Both the position numbers and the translations under genes were made by a program. The notes below the pieces were generated by a model. That model saw only the letters and a list, made by a program, of their open reading frames with translations, was not told the origin of the DNA and ran no database searches. Shown one piece after another: positions 1 to 6,776 of a stretch of 50,100 bases of DNA. The stretch lies in contig JAUIEM010000006.1 in the NCBI GenBank assembly GCA_030428695.1, forward strand, positions 1-50,100, in the 5' to 3' direction. Source of the DNA: a bacterium. GTDB lineage: Bacteria > Planctomycetota > J058 > JAJDCP01. Position 1 is the stretch's first letter. Every line of letters begins with the position of its first letter.

Positions 1-167
1 CCGACGAGACCCTCGAGCAGCCGAGCGAGCTTGGTCGCGTCGGCGTGCTCCGTCCTGCGCAGCGCGGTCGCGCTGGCGTCGAGGGCCTGGACCGCGAGGT
101 TGAGCAGGCGACCGGCCTTGCTGGCCTGCCGCGGGTTGACGCGCCGCTTCGGCGCCGGGCCGGTCAC
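1..167 (-). CDS. Unknown prophage protein, N-terminal part (runs off left edge)
   Basis: The GTG start at 167 overlaps the TGA of the upstream gene in a GTGA arrangement, so the two are probably translationally coupled. About 55 residues are visible, beginning VTGPAPKRRVNPRQASKAG and continuing as an alpha-helical, Ala/Leu/Arg-rich stretch (LLNLAVQALDASATALRR). The opening codons GTG-ACC-GGN-CCN-GCG-CCG are almost the same as those of the gene that starts at 1116. No family is recognised. The C-terminus lies outside the window. Confidence 0.55.
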   Translation of the reverse strand, partial: MTGPAPKRRVNPRQASKAGRLLNLAVQALDASATALRRTEHADATKLARLLEGLV

Positions 168-535
168 TGTTCCGCCTCCCGCGCCGGCGCGCACAGCCGC
201 GGGCACCGCTTCCTCGGCCGCGGCCTGTCGACGTCCATCACCTTCGCGAGCACCAGGTGCCCCGCGCCGTCTCCGAGCTCGACATCGACGTCGGGCATGT
301 CCGCCAGGGTGAGCACCCGCGCGCCGGCCTCGAGGCGCACGCGCCCGAAGTAGACGCCCGGCAGGGCGCGGAAGCGGACCCACCCGAGCTGACCGGGCTG
401 CGCGAGCTCGGCCGTCGAGCAGAACAACGTCTCGCCTTCGCACAGGGCGAGGTCGGGCGAGTCCTCGATCAGCCGCCAGGCGAACATCGTCTTGGCGGCT
501 TCGTCCGCCTCCTGCGCGGTCCTGTACACCGGCAT
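164..535 (-). CDS. Unknown small prophage protein (123 aa)
   Basis: The ATG at 535-533 overlaps the TGA of the upstream gene (TGATG). A GTG one codon earlier is an alternative start, and a GGGAGG Shine-Dalgarno sequence fits either. The product reads MPVYRTAQEADEAAKTMFAW near the start. A middle part with alternating hydrophobic residues (LGWVRFRALPGVYFGRVRLE) looks like a small beta domain, and the C-terminal tail is basic and Cys-containing. It sits in a chain of four coupled genes at 1-1415. I recognise no family; function unknown. Confidence 0.6.
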   Translation of the reverse strand: MPVYRTAQEADEAAKTMFAWRLIEDSPDLALCEGETLFCSTAELAQPGQLGWVRFRALPGVYFGRVRLEAGARVLTLADMPDVDVELGDGAGHLVLAKVMDVDRPRPRKRCPRLCAPAREAEQ

Positions 536-1116
536 CACGCGCCCTCCCCGACGAGCCGGCGCACGCGCCCGGCGAGGGCCTGCTCGTCGAAGCCCGCCGG
601 GGCACCGGCGAGGGCACGGACGAGGCGGGCCGCGGTCTGCTCCGCGAGCAGCTCGAACCAGCGCGCGACGAGCTCGGCCTCAGCCGCTGTCGCCTCGAGC
701 TGCGCGAGCACCCGCTCCCGCGCCGGCGGGGAGACGTCCGCGATCACCTTGAGGATGAAGGCGCGGCGCGCGGCAAGGTCGCTGCGGAAGAGCGGGAGGT
801 CGGAGAAGTCGGCGAGCAGGGGCGCGAAGGCTGGGAAGCGCACCGCATCCTCCCGAGCGTCCCACACGGCGACCGCGCGACCGTCGGGGGTGCGAGCGGC
901 ACCGGGCTTGTGGGGCGGCTCTTCCGCCTGCGGACCGTCGCCGGCGAGCACGGCCTGGGCGATCCCGAGGCGCGCGGCAAGGGCCTCGAGCGTGCCGAGT
1001 GCGGCGTCGCGCTCCAGGCCGGTGAGCTGCTCGGCCTCGGCAGCGGTTTCGCGCAGGGCGTTGACGAGGTCCTCGTCAGCGATGGTCGGGGCGCCCGCCG
1101 GCGCGGGCCCGGTCAC
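535..1116 (-). CDS. Unknown helical prophage protein (193 aa)
   Basis: The start is taken as GTG at 1116, where GTGA overlaps the stop of the upstream gene, matching the other junctions of this cluster. The protein is predicted mostly helical and rich in Ala, Leu, Glu and Arg. Its N-terminal third (DEDLVNALRETAAEAEQL) could form a short coiled coil. The centre has an aromatic patch (FPAFAPLLADFSDLPLF), and the end is again helical. There is no signal peptide or membrane segment. No family is recognised; its place in the coupled chain suggests a shared, unknown job with its neighbours. Confidence 0.6.
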   Translation of the reverse strand: MTGPAPAGAPTIADEDLVNALRETAAEAEQLTGLERDAALGTLEALAARLGIAQAVLAGDGPQAEEPPHKPGAARTPDGRAVAVWDAREDAVRFPAFAPLLADFSDLPLFRSDLAARRAFILKVIADVSPPARERVLAQLEATAAEAELVARWFELLAEQTAARLVRALAGAPAGFDEQALAGRVRRLVGEGA

Positions 1117-1415
1117 AGCTCCGTCCCCTGCTCGGGGTCGATCATCTCGGGCACGTCGGCGGACAGGTCCCACAGGCGGCTGCTCGGGCCGCGGGCGGCG
1201 CCGTCCTCGAGCTTGAAGCCGAGGCCGGTCAGGAACACGTCGAGGGCGGCGAACGCCTGCTCCTCGGCCTGGCGGCTCGGCCAGTCGGCGGCGTTGATCT
1301 TCGCGCAGGCCGCCAGGTAGGCGGCGATCGCGTCGTACTCGGAGACGTCGAGGTGGTGCGTTGCGCCGGGGCGCTGGTCGTGCGCGCCAACGGCGGGAGT
1401 CGTGGTCTCGGGCAT
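1113..1415 (-). CDS. Unknown small prophage protein (100 aa), first of a coupled chain
   Basis: The ATG at 1415 is chosen because GGAGG lies eight bases upstream; in-frame starts further up would run into a terminator-like hairpin. The product is acidic, with a central helical segment (YDAIAAYLAACAKINAADW) and a Trp/Asp-rich C-terminus (LWDLSADVPEMIDPEQ). It is the first gene of the minus-strand chain that continues through 535-1116, 164-535 and 1-167, each joined by a 4- or 5-bp overlap. No family is recognised. Confidence 0.6.
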   Translation of the reverse strand: MPETTTPAVGAHDQRPGATHHLDVSEYDAIAAYLAACAKINAADWPSRQAEEQAFAALDVFLTGLGFKLEDGAARGPSSRLWDLSADVPEMIDPEQGTEL

Positions 1416-1520
1416 GGGCGGGCCTCCGCTGACCCGTAGCCGCTCGGCACCCGGTGTGCTACACTCCGGGCAGACCGCCGCGCTGTTCGGTCTCCGAGCG
1501 GTTCGGGTCTGGTCTCTTCT

Positions 1521-1567
1521 GAGCCCCGGGGAGTAGCTTGCCGGCACGTCCCGGGGCTCGGTCTTTT
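1521..1567 (+). terminator. Hairpin with T-rich tail (intrinsic terminator, possibly of a small RNA)
   Basis: GAGCCCCGGG (1521-1530) and CCCGGGGCTC (1550-1559) form a perfect 10-bp stem around a 19-base loop, followed by GGTCTTTTGTT. The polarity fits plus-strand transcription. No plus-strand protein gene ends here, so it may end a short RNA starting near a TACACT box at 1460-1465. The stem is seen directly; the RNA is inferred. Confidence 0.55.
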
Positions 1568-1599
1568 GTTGCGCGGACTATGGGGCCAATCACACGGTA

Positions 1600-1671
1600 G
1601 CGCCATGGCGCAACACAATCAAGTGTGCCTTTGGCGTGATTTTGGCGGGGGGCTCGTGTACACTGGCGCCA
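1600..1671. promoter_or_regulatory. Cluster of palindromes upstream of the RHH-like gene
   Basis: Three perfect palindromes lie in 72 bases upstream of the start at 1689: GCGCCATGGCGC (1600-1611), GTGTACAC (1656-1663) and TGGCGCCA (1664-1671). The last two abut. They are good candidates for operator sites of the small DNA-binding-like protein encoded directly downstream (autoregulation, inferred). A TACACT box falls inside GTGTACAC, but no convincing -35 box is seen. Confidence 0.45.
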
Positions 1672-1688
1672 ACATACGAGGGGAAGCC

Positions 1689-1901
1689 ATGGCTCAGGAA
1701 CGGTTCTCGGTGCGGCTCGACAGCAAGGACAACGCACGGCTCGACCTCGCCATCGCCCGGCTCAAGCTCGACACAGGGCGAATCGTCTCGAAGAACGATC
1801 TGTTCTTGGGCCTCGTCGACGGCTTTCTTGCCGGGCGCTTCAAGCTCGACATCTTCGACGGCCTGGACGTCGCCGCGATCGTCCGCGACGCCGACGCCTG
1901 A
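1689..1901 (+). CDS. Small ribbon-helix-helix-like DNA-binding protein (70 aa)
   Basis: The ATG at 1689 follows GAGGGGAA at suitable spacing. The product begins MAQERFSVRLDSKDNARLD, an N-terminal strand (RFSVRLD) followed by two helices and the segment VSKNDLFLGLVDGFL, which has the size and order of an Arc/CopG-type ribbon-helix-helix protein. Such proteins bind palindromic operators as dimers; three palindromes lie just upstream. It is transcribed against its neighbours and converges with the coiled-coil membrane protein gene at 1965. A role as a prophage regulator is inferred from fold pattern and context only. Confidence 0.6.
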   Translation: MAQERFSVRLDSKDNARLDLAIARLKLDTGRIVSKNDLFLGLVDGFLAGRFKLDIFDGLDVAAIVRDADA

Positions 1902-1929
1902 CCAGCCCTCCCCCCAACAACGACAACCG

Positions 1930-1944
1930 CCCCCGGCTCGGGGG
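1930..1944. terminator. GC-rich hairpin between convergent genes
   Basis: CCCCCG (1930-1935) and CGGGGG (1939-1944) form a 6-bp stem with a GCT loop in the 63-bp gap between two convergent genes. There is no T tract on either side, so it is at best a weak or factor-assisted terminator. Confidence 0.3.
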
Positions 1945-1964
1945 GCAGCGCGTACGGCCTAACC

Positions 1965-2711
1965 TCAGGCCGAGATTCTGGGAATCAGCTTTACAGCCCA
2001 GTCGTTGTACTTCGATCCCAGATCCGGGTTGCTCTCTTCAAGCTCTCGCCCATGCGACTCGAAAAACCTCTTGAATCGTGTAGTCGCATGCTGGCTAGCT
2101 GTAAACACGAACTGGTCAACCGTCTTGCTGAATTGATCCTCGCCCAGGTCCCTCATTGACAAACCGTACCTTTTCAACATCCTTGCAGCGCACTTGTAGC
2201 TCTTCGATGCTTCACCCTTGGCTGGAAAGGCTAGATCCTCATAGCGAGATATCTCACTCCGAAGATTCTGCCGAATTCGCTCAACCTCCTCCCTCGTCAC
2301 CCTCTTCGCCTCTTCCAGCGGCGCGGCCTTGAGAATGTCCACGCGGAGCTTGGACTCTGCGGCCTGTTGAGCCATCGCGTCTGCCTGGGAACGGGCAAGC
2401 TCAAGGTGCTTCTCTTGGAGTGTTGCCTGCCGTTCGAGCTGCTCCCGCTGTCCGGAGAGCTCGTCACGCTGGAGCCTGAGCTCCTCTTGCTGGCCCTTGA
2501 GTACCTCGCGCTGGAGCTTGAGCTCCTCGCGTTGCATCCGCAGCTCGTGGAGCTGCAACATCACTGCGACGAAGGCGAGAATCACACCGACCACAGTTGT
2601 GGTAGTTGTCAGCGCTTCTTGGAGCGGAAGCTCCCGCGACAGTAGTGCGAAGAGCAGGCCTCCGCCAGCCACGGCCACCCCACCCTGCAACATGCGGTTT
2701 CTTGCGTTCAT
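1965..2711 (-). CDS. Membrane-anchored coiled-coil protein, low-GC cargo gene (248 aa)
   Basis: The ATG at 2711 has a GGGAGGG Shine-Dalgarno just upstream. The N-terminus carries two hydrophobic segments (about residues 9-25 and 36-56, the latter including VVGVILAFVAVMLQL). A long heptad-like coiled coil follows, full of LxLQRExL repeats (about 58-125), then a mixed helical C-terminal domain with basic and aromatic residues (FKRFFESH). The 3' half is clearly richer in A and T than its neighbours, as judged by eye, suggesting recent acquisition. The position inside a prophage and opposite to surrounding genes fits a moron-type cargo gene. Function unknown; superinfection exclusion or abortive infection is possible but unproven. 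Confidence 0.65.
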   Translation of the reverse strand: MNARNRMLQGGVAVAGGGLLFALLSRELPLQEALTTTTTVVGVILAFVAVMLQLHELRMQREELKLQREVLKGQQEELRLQRDELSGQREQLERQATLQEKHLELARSQADAMAQQAAESKLRVDILKAAPLEEAKRVTREEVERIRQNLRSEISRYEDLAFPAKGEASKSYKCAARMLKRYGLSMRDLGEDQFSKTVDQFVFTASQHATTRFKRFFESHGRELEESNPDLGSKYNDWAVKLIPRISA

Positions 2712-2764
2712 GGACCCTCCCCTTCTCCTCCGAGCAAGTGCCGTGCCGGCCAACACCACCCTAC

Positions 2765-2787
2765 CTCGTGCACCCTCGCCGCACGAG
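2765..2787. promoter_or_regulatory. Inverted repeat between divergent genes
   Basis: CTCGTGC (2765-2771) and GCACGAG (2781-2787) are perfect 7-bp arms around a 9-base spacer, in the 102-bp gap between the divergent genes starting at 2711 (minus) and 2814 (plus). It could be an operator or an mRNA leader hairpin of the plus-strand gene. Confidence 0.4.
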
Positions 2788-2813
2788 CGGTACCCTGATG
2801 TCGGAGGTCGAGC

Positions 2814-3269
2814 ATGAAGCCAGGCGAGCGGATCATCTCCCTCGAAGACCGGAAGCGGCTCGAAGCCGAAGCGGCGGCGCGGGCCCGACAGGAGCGGAAG
2901 GCCTCCAAGTCCGGCGAGCTGCATCGCGTCTTCGAACGCCACCGGAGCGGCGAGCAGCACCGCGCGTACCGGCCGCCGATCCCGAAGGCGAGCCGGCCCA
3001 CACCGCCGAAGCGGTCGGCTCCCTCGCGCCGCCTGGCGGAGCTTGCACCGGAGCCCCGGCAGCGCAGCGACTGGGGCCCCGAGACGGTGCGCGTCCAGCT
3101 GACGCCGGGCCAGAGCCTGATGCTCGGGACGATCACCCTGGCGGCGATCCTCTTCATCGTCTCGTGGTGCGTGGTGGCATGGGCGGCCGCAAAGAGCGCC
3201 CACGAGCTGCGCGAGCTGCAGGAGCGGCTCGACCGGTACGAACAGGAGCACGCGCCGGTCGGGCCGTAG
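2814..3269 (+). CDS. Small single-pass membrane protein (151 aa)
   Basis: The ATG at 2814 follows GGAGGTCGAGC, a strong ribosome site. The N-terminal 95 residues are very basic and hydrophilic with Pro-rich stretches. A transmembrane helix follows at about residues 104-126 (LGTITLAAILFIVSWCVVAW), then a short coiled coil (SAHELRELQERLDRYEQE). This would place a long basic tail in the cytoplasm and a short coiled coil outside, or the reverse. It ends one base from the stop of the convergent tape-measure-like gene. The TM-plus-coiled-coil tail is loosely spanin- or Rz-like, but the long N-terminal tail argues against that. Unknown function. Confidence 0.6.
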   Translation: MKPGERIISLEDRKRLEAEAAARARQERKASKSGELHRVFERHRSGEQHRAYRPPIPKASRPTPPKRSAPSRRLAELAPEPRQRSDWGPETVRVQLTPGQSLMLGTITLAAILFIVSWCVVAWAAAKSAHELRELQERLDRYEQEHAPVGP

Positions 3270-3270
3270 C

Positions 3271-4395
3271 CTACTCCCACCCCTGCGCGCGGTAGTTGCT
3301 CGACCGCCGGTCGAGCTCGCTGGCCACGTTCCGGAGCTGCGGCCCAGCCACGGCGTTGACGCGCGAGCCGACTAGCCGGTCGATGCTGTCCGCCAGCCGG
3401 GTCTCGCCGCGGAGCTGCACCTGGCCACCGAAGCCGGCGCTGTTCGAAAAGTCGTCGAGGCCTCCCGCCAGGGCTCCCGCCAGGTCGGAGCCGGCAAACC
3501 CGAAAGGGAGGGCACTGCCGACGAATTCGTTGACGGCACTGCCGACGGAGCTTGCGACCGCGAACGCCTTGCTCGCGAGCTCGATGAACGGTTGCAGATG
3601 GGCAAACGCCTTGGCGGCCGCGTCCGCCACGTTGACGATGATGTCGGCGACGTTCTCCATCGACCGGATGAAGCTCGGGTTGTTGGCGATGACGGCGTTG
3701 ATCCGGCTCCACATGTCCTCGAACGTCGCGCTCAGCCGGTCGTTCGCGTTCGCCAACGGCGTCTGCACGTCCCCGAGCGCGCCGGCCTTCTTCCCGAGCT
3801 CGGCCGTCACGGCGTCGAGCGTCGCGGCCTGCTTCTGCTGGAGGGTCAACGCGTCGGTCGACACGCCGAGATCCTTCGCCAGCGCCTTATGGGCCGCGCC
3901 GAGATCCACCGTCAGCCCGAGATTCTTGAAGCCCTCTACCTCGCCCGACTTCAAGGCGTTGGTCAGCTGGTCCACGCTGTCCTTTGCGGTCTTCCCCGAG
4001 GCCCGGCCGAGGGCGATCGCGGCGTTGAACATGTCGCCCATGCGCTGGGTGCTGATGTCGAGCTGCTGCGAGAGCAGCTTGTTCGCGGCCGTCTGCAGCG
4101 ACGTCTCATCGAGAAGCCCCGACGTCGTGCTCTTCAAGGTCGCCATCGCCTGCTCGGCCTGGGCAGCGCCGCCGGTCAGGCGTTCGAAGCTCTGCGCGAT
4201 GCCCTCGTCCGCCGCGGCGCCTTGAAGCACGTTGAGCATGCTCTCCCAGGCGGCTTGGAGCTTGCCGATGACCTGGTCCACACCTCCGAGCACCAGGTTG
4301 ACCTTCGCGAAGCTCGTCGCGACCTGCTTGCCTGCCGAGACCACGCGGCCCAGGCCTTGCACCTCGAGGCCGATGACTCCCTTCCGCGTGGGCAT
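3271..4395 (-). CDS. Tape-measure-like phage tail protein (374 aa)
   Basis: The ATG at 4395 lies 13 bases after the stop of the preceding gene. The product is largely helical with low-complexity Ala/Leu/Gly content. Central segments typical of phage tail length tape-measure proteins include KLLSQQLDISTQRMGDMFNA, DSVDQLTNALKSGEVEGFKN and FEDMWSRINAVIANNPSFIR. It is much shorter than most tape measures, and no lytic or peptidase domain is seen, so it may be a minor tail protein or a truncated form. It follows the head protease gene by one gene, as in some compact phage modules. The assignment rests on sequence pattern only. Confidence 0.65.
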   Translation of the reverse strand: MPTRKGVIGLEVQGLGRVVSAGKQVATSFAKVNLVLGGVDQVIGKLQAAWESMLNVLQGAAADEGIAQSFERLTGGAAQAEQAMATLKSTTSGLLDETSLQTAANKLLSQQLDISTQRMGDMFNAAIALGRASGKTAKDSVDQLTNALKSGEVEGFKNLGLTVDLGAAHKALAKDLGVSTDALTLQQKQAATLDAVTAELGKKAGALGDVQTPLANANDRLSATFEDMWSRINAVIANNPSFIRSMENVADIIVNVADAAAKAFAHLQPFIELASKAFAVASSVGSAVNEFVGSALPFGFAGSDLAGALAGGLDDFSNSAGFGGQVQLRGETRLADSIDRLVGSRVNAVAGPQLRNVASELDRRSSNYRAQGWE

Positions 4396-4408
4396 GTCCC
4401 TGCCCTCC

Positions 4409-5011
4409 CTACAGCGCCGCGAGCGCCATGTCCCGGCGCTGCAGCTTGTCCTTGACGGCCGGCCAGTCGAGCGCCGACCCTGGCAGCGCGTGCATCTCGA
4501 GCGGCTGCCCTTCGGCCACCTTGAGCGCCCGGTCGGCGACCAGCGCGAGCAGCCGCCAGGCGCAGGCGTGCGCGGTCGGCTGCCCCGTCAGGAAGCCGGT
4601 GAAGCCGTACACCTTGGCGTCCCACACGCGAGGGCGCGCACCGCTCCGGCGGACGATGCCCGCCGCTACCGGCAGGAAGCCCTCGCCGCGCTGGCGGTAC
4701 ACTGGGCTCCCCCCGATCGCCGTGCGGGCCTCCGCGTTGACCTCGCCGTCGAGGTCGAGCACGGGACACACCCGCTTGCGGGCGATGTCCAGGCAGGTCG
4801 CGCGGATCGCGTCGTGCAGATCGGCGGCCGCGGCCTCCGGCGTCGGACCGAGCCGGGCCAGGTCAAAGCCCTGATGCTGCGCGTAGTACCGCGTCGGGTC
4901 GGACTCCCCCGCCCAAACCGGCGCGCCCCACGGCTCGTTCACGGCGTCGCACGTCAAGCCGACGCTGACCAGCACGTGGCACGCGGCTTGCTCCACACGC
5001 GCAGCGGTCAC
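4409..5011 (-). CDS. Unknown phage-module protein (200 aa)
   Basis: The GTG at 5011 is preferred because AGGAG lies eight bases upstream and GTGA overlaps the TGA of the protease gene, the junction style of this cluster; a GTG at 5029 is possible. The protein is soluble, alpha/beta, with aromatic stretches (NEPWGAPVWAGESDPTRYY) and Cys at several positions. Placement between head protease and tape measure suggests a virion connector, tail-completion or adaptor role, but no motif supports this. No membrane segment or signal is visible. Confidence 0.6.
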   Translation of the reverse strand: MTAARVEQAACHVLVSVGLTCDAVNEPWGAPVWAGESDPTRYYAQHQGFDLARLGPTPEAAAADLHDAIRATCLDIARKRVCPVLDLDGEVNAEARTAIGGSPVYRQRGEGFLPVAAGIVRRSGARPRVWDAKVYGFTGFLTGQPTAHACAWRLLALVADRALKVAEGQPLEMHALPGSALDWPAVKDKLQRRDMALAAL

Positions 5012-6222
5012 GAGGCGCACTCCTGCCACGGCCCCGGGCCCTTCCGCCAGCCGCAGCGCCGGTGCCGGTAGCGCACCCGCGTCCCGTTCTGCTCGACCTC
5101 GAGGCCGGCCTCGCGCAGGCGCTTCGCCCGTGCGGCCGCCTCCTGCTCCGCGGTCGGCTTCGGCGCCTTCGGCCGGCCCGCTCCCGCGAAGCTCTGTTCC
5201 TGCCAGGCGTCGGTCGCCCGGCGGCGGAAGCGCACCCGCGCCCCGTCGACCTCGACGTCGGCGAAGCGGGAAGCGCGCAGCACGCCGGCGAAGGCCTCCG
5301 CCCGCTGCGCGGCGTTCTGCCGCTGGCGCTCCTCGGCCTGGGCGCGCGCGGCCGCTTCCGCCCGGCGCTTCTGCTCGGCTGGCGAGGGCGCACTCGAGCG
5401 CGCCGGCGCGGGACTCGAGCTCGCGGTCGGCCGGGCGGCCGCCAGGGCAAGGGCGTGCTCGGGGGCGAGCACGTCATCGACCAGACCGAGCGTCTTCGCC
5501 TGCGCTCCGAGCCAGGTCTTCCCCGTCGCGAGGTTCTGCGCCGCCTTCGGGGAGAGTCTGCGGCCGGCCGCGACGGCGCCGACGAAGATGCCGGCCAGCG
5601 CGTCGATGATCTCCTGCTGCGCGGCGAGCTGTTCCTTCGACACCGCCGCCCCGAGCACGCCCGCGCCTTTGTGGGGCCCGGACCGGATGACGTGCACCTT
5701 GATGCCCTGCCCCTCGGCCGCGGCCGACGCGTCGACGACCACGCTGTACACGCCGATGCTGCCGACGATGGAAGTCCGGGAAGCGGTGACCCGCGTCGCC
5801 TGGGACGCAACCCAGTACGCCGCCGACGCCGCGATGCCCTCGACGGCCGCCACCACCGGCTTGCGGCGCCCGGTCGTGCGCACGGCCTGGGCGAGGTCGT
5901 CCACCCCGTCGACGATGCCGCCCGGGCTGTTGACGAGCAGCGCCACCGACTTCACCTGCGGATCGGCCTCGGCTGCCGACAGGGCGCGGCGGAGCTGATC
6001 CACAGCCGCGATGCGGATGCCGAGCAGCGTCGCCCACCAGGGCGCGCGCGGGACGATCGGCCCGCGGATCGCGATGCGAGCGACACCATTCTGCAGGTCG
6101 TAGCCGGGTGCGTCCTCGGGCTCCGCGGCCGGCTCGGTCCCGCGCCGGCGGCGGGCGCCCTCGATGCTGGCCACGAGATCGCGGAGCGCGCGGGGCTCCA
6201 TCGCCCAGATCTCCATCGTCAT
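5008..6222 (-). CDS. S49-family head maturation protease (SppA/ClpP fold, 404 aa)
   Basis: The ATG at 6222 overlaps the stop of the preceding gene (ATGA). Residues about 40-255 match the S49 peptidase pattern of lambda gpC-type capsid proteases. VNSPGG (97-102) forms the oxyanion strand, Ser133 in GIAASAAYW is the likely nucleophile, and Lys185 in SGPHKGAG the likely general base. These enzymes cleave scaffold and capsid proteins in the procapsid. The C-terminal 150 residues are an Ala/Arg/Glu-rich helical extension with two repeats of the type VEVDGARVRFRRR and VEQNGTRVRYRHR, possibly a scaffold-like tail. The usual partners, portal and capsid genes, are not adjacent, which is odd. Confidence 0.85.
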   Translation of the reverse strand: MTMEIWAMEPRALRDLVASIEGARRRRGTEPAAEPEDAPGYDLQNGVARIAIRGPIVPRAPWWATLLGIRIAAVDQLRRALSAAEADPQVKSVALLVNSPGGIVDGVDDLAQAVRTTGRRKPVVAAVEGIAASAAYWVASQATRVTASRTSIVGSIGVYSVVVDASAAAEGQGIKVHVIRSGPHKGAGVLGAAVSKEQLAAQQEIIDALAGIFVGAVAAGRRLSPKAAQNLATGKTWLGAQAKTLGLVDDVLAPEHALALAAARPTASSSPAPARSSAPSPAEQKRRAEAAARAQAEERQRQNAAQRAEAFAGVLRASRFADVEVDGARVRFRRRATDAWQEQSFAGAGRPKAPKPTAEQEAAARAKRLREAGLEVEQNGTRVRYRHRRCGWRKGPGPWQECAS

Positions 6223-6677
6223 CCTCCCCACCGGTCGCGCAGCCCCTTCAGGCTGAGCACCTCCGGCGTGTTCGTGGTCTTCGGGGTCGCGGCCGGCTTC
6301 GGCGCCGGAGCGGTCGGCCGCAGGTGTGGCGGAAGCTGCGGCTCGCGCGCGGTCTCCGCGGGAGTCGGCCGGCAACGCGCCCAGGTCGAGAGCAGGATGC
6401 CCGCGGCCTTGACCTTGATGCCGTCCGACGTCTCGGGGTCGGCGAGCAGGTGCTCGAGCTCGCGAACCGACTTCGCGGCCGCGCCCGCCAGCCGCCGACG
6501 CATGACCTCGAGCTGCGCGCGCTCCTCGATCTCGACCGCCCGGCGGAACTCCGGCAGCTTCCGCCAGCGGAACAGCGCCCGGCGCGAGACGCCCGCCTCG
6601 ACAGCCGCAGCGCCCATCGTCGACCCACAGGCTAGGGCGACGGCGGCGCGGTGCTGCTTCGGCTTCAGGTCGGGCAT
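6219..6677 (-). CDS. Terminase small subunit-like HTH protein (152 aa)
   Basis: The ATG at 6677 follows AGGGA at six bases. The N-terminus (KQHRAAVALACGSTMGAAAV, then EAGVSRRALFRWRKLPEFRR) is a helix-turn-helix of the kind found in phage terminase small subunits, which recognise pac or cos DNA. The middle is a long helix, and the C-terminus is a Pro-rich linker ending in LKGLRDRWGG. Its stop overlaps the protease start by four bases. A large terminase subunit would normally follow, but the next gene is the protease. A HTH regulator is the alternative. Confidence 0.7.
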   Translation of the reverse strand: MPDLKPKQHRAAVALACGSTMGAAAVEAGVSRRALFRWRKLPEFRRAVEIEERAQLEVMRRRLAGAAAKSVRELEHLLADPETSDGIKVKAAGILLSTWARCRPTPAETAREPQLPPHLRPTAPAPKPAATPKTTNTPEVLSLKGLRDRWGG

Positions 6678-6776
6678 GGGCGGTCCCTGGGACTTCTGGG
6701 GCGGCCGGCCGGCCGCGATGAGAAAAAGACTGGGTGGCTGTCAAAGGCGGGCGACGCCACGGATTCCGTAAACTCC

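Noticed and set aside
2814..3269. Phage spanin (Rz-like)
   Set aside because: The TM helix is near the C-terminus after a 100-residue basic region, opposite to the order of Rz proteins, and no lysin or holin is adjacent.
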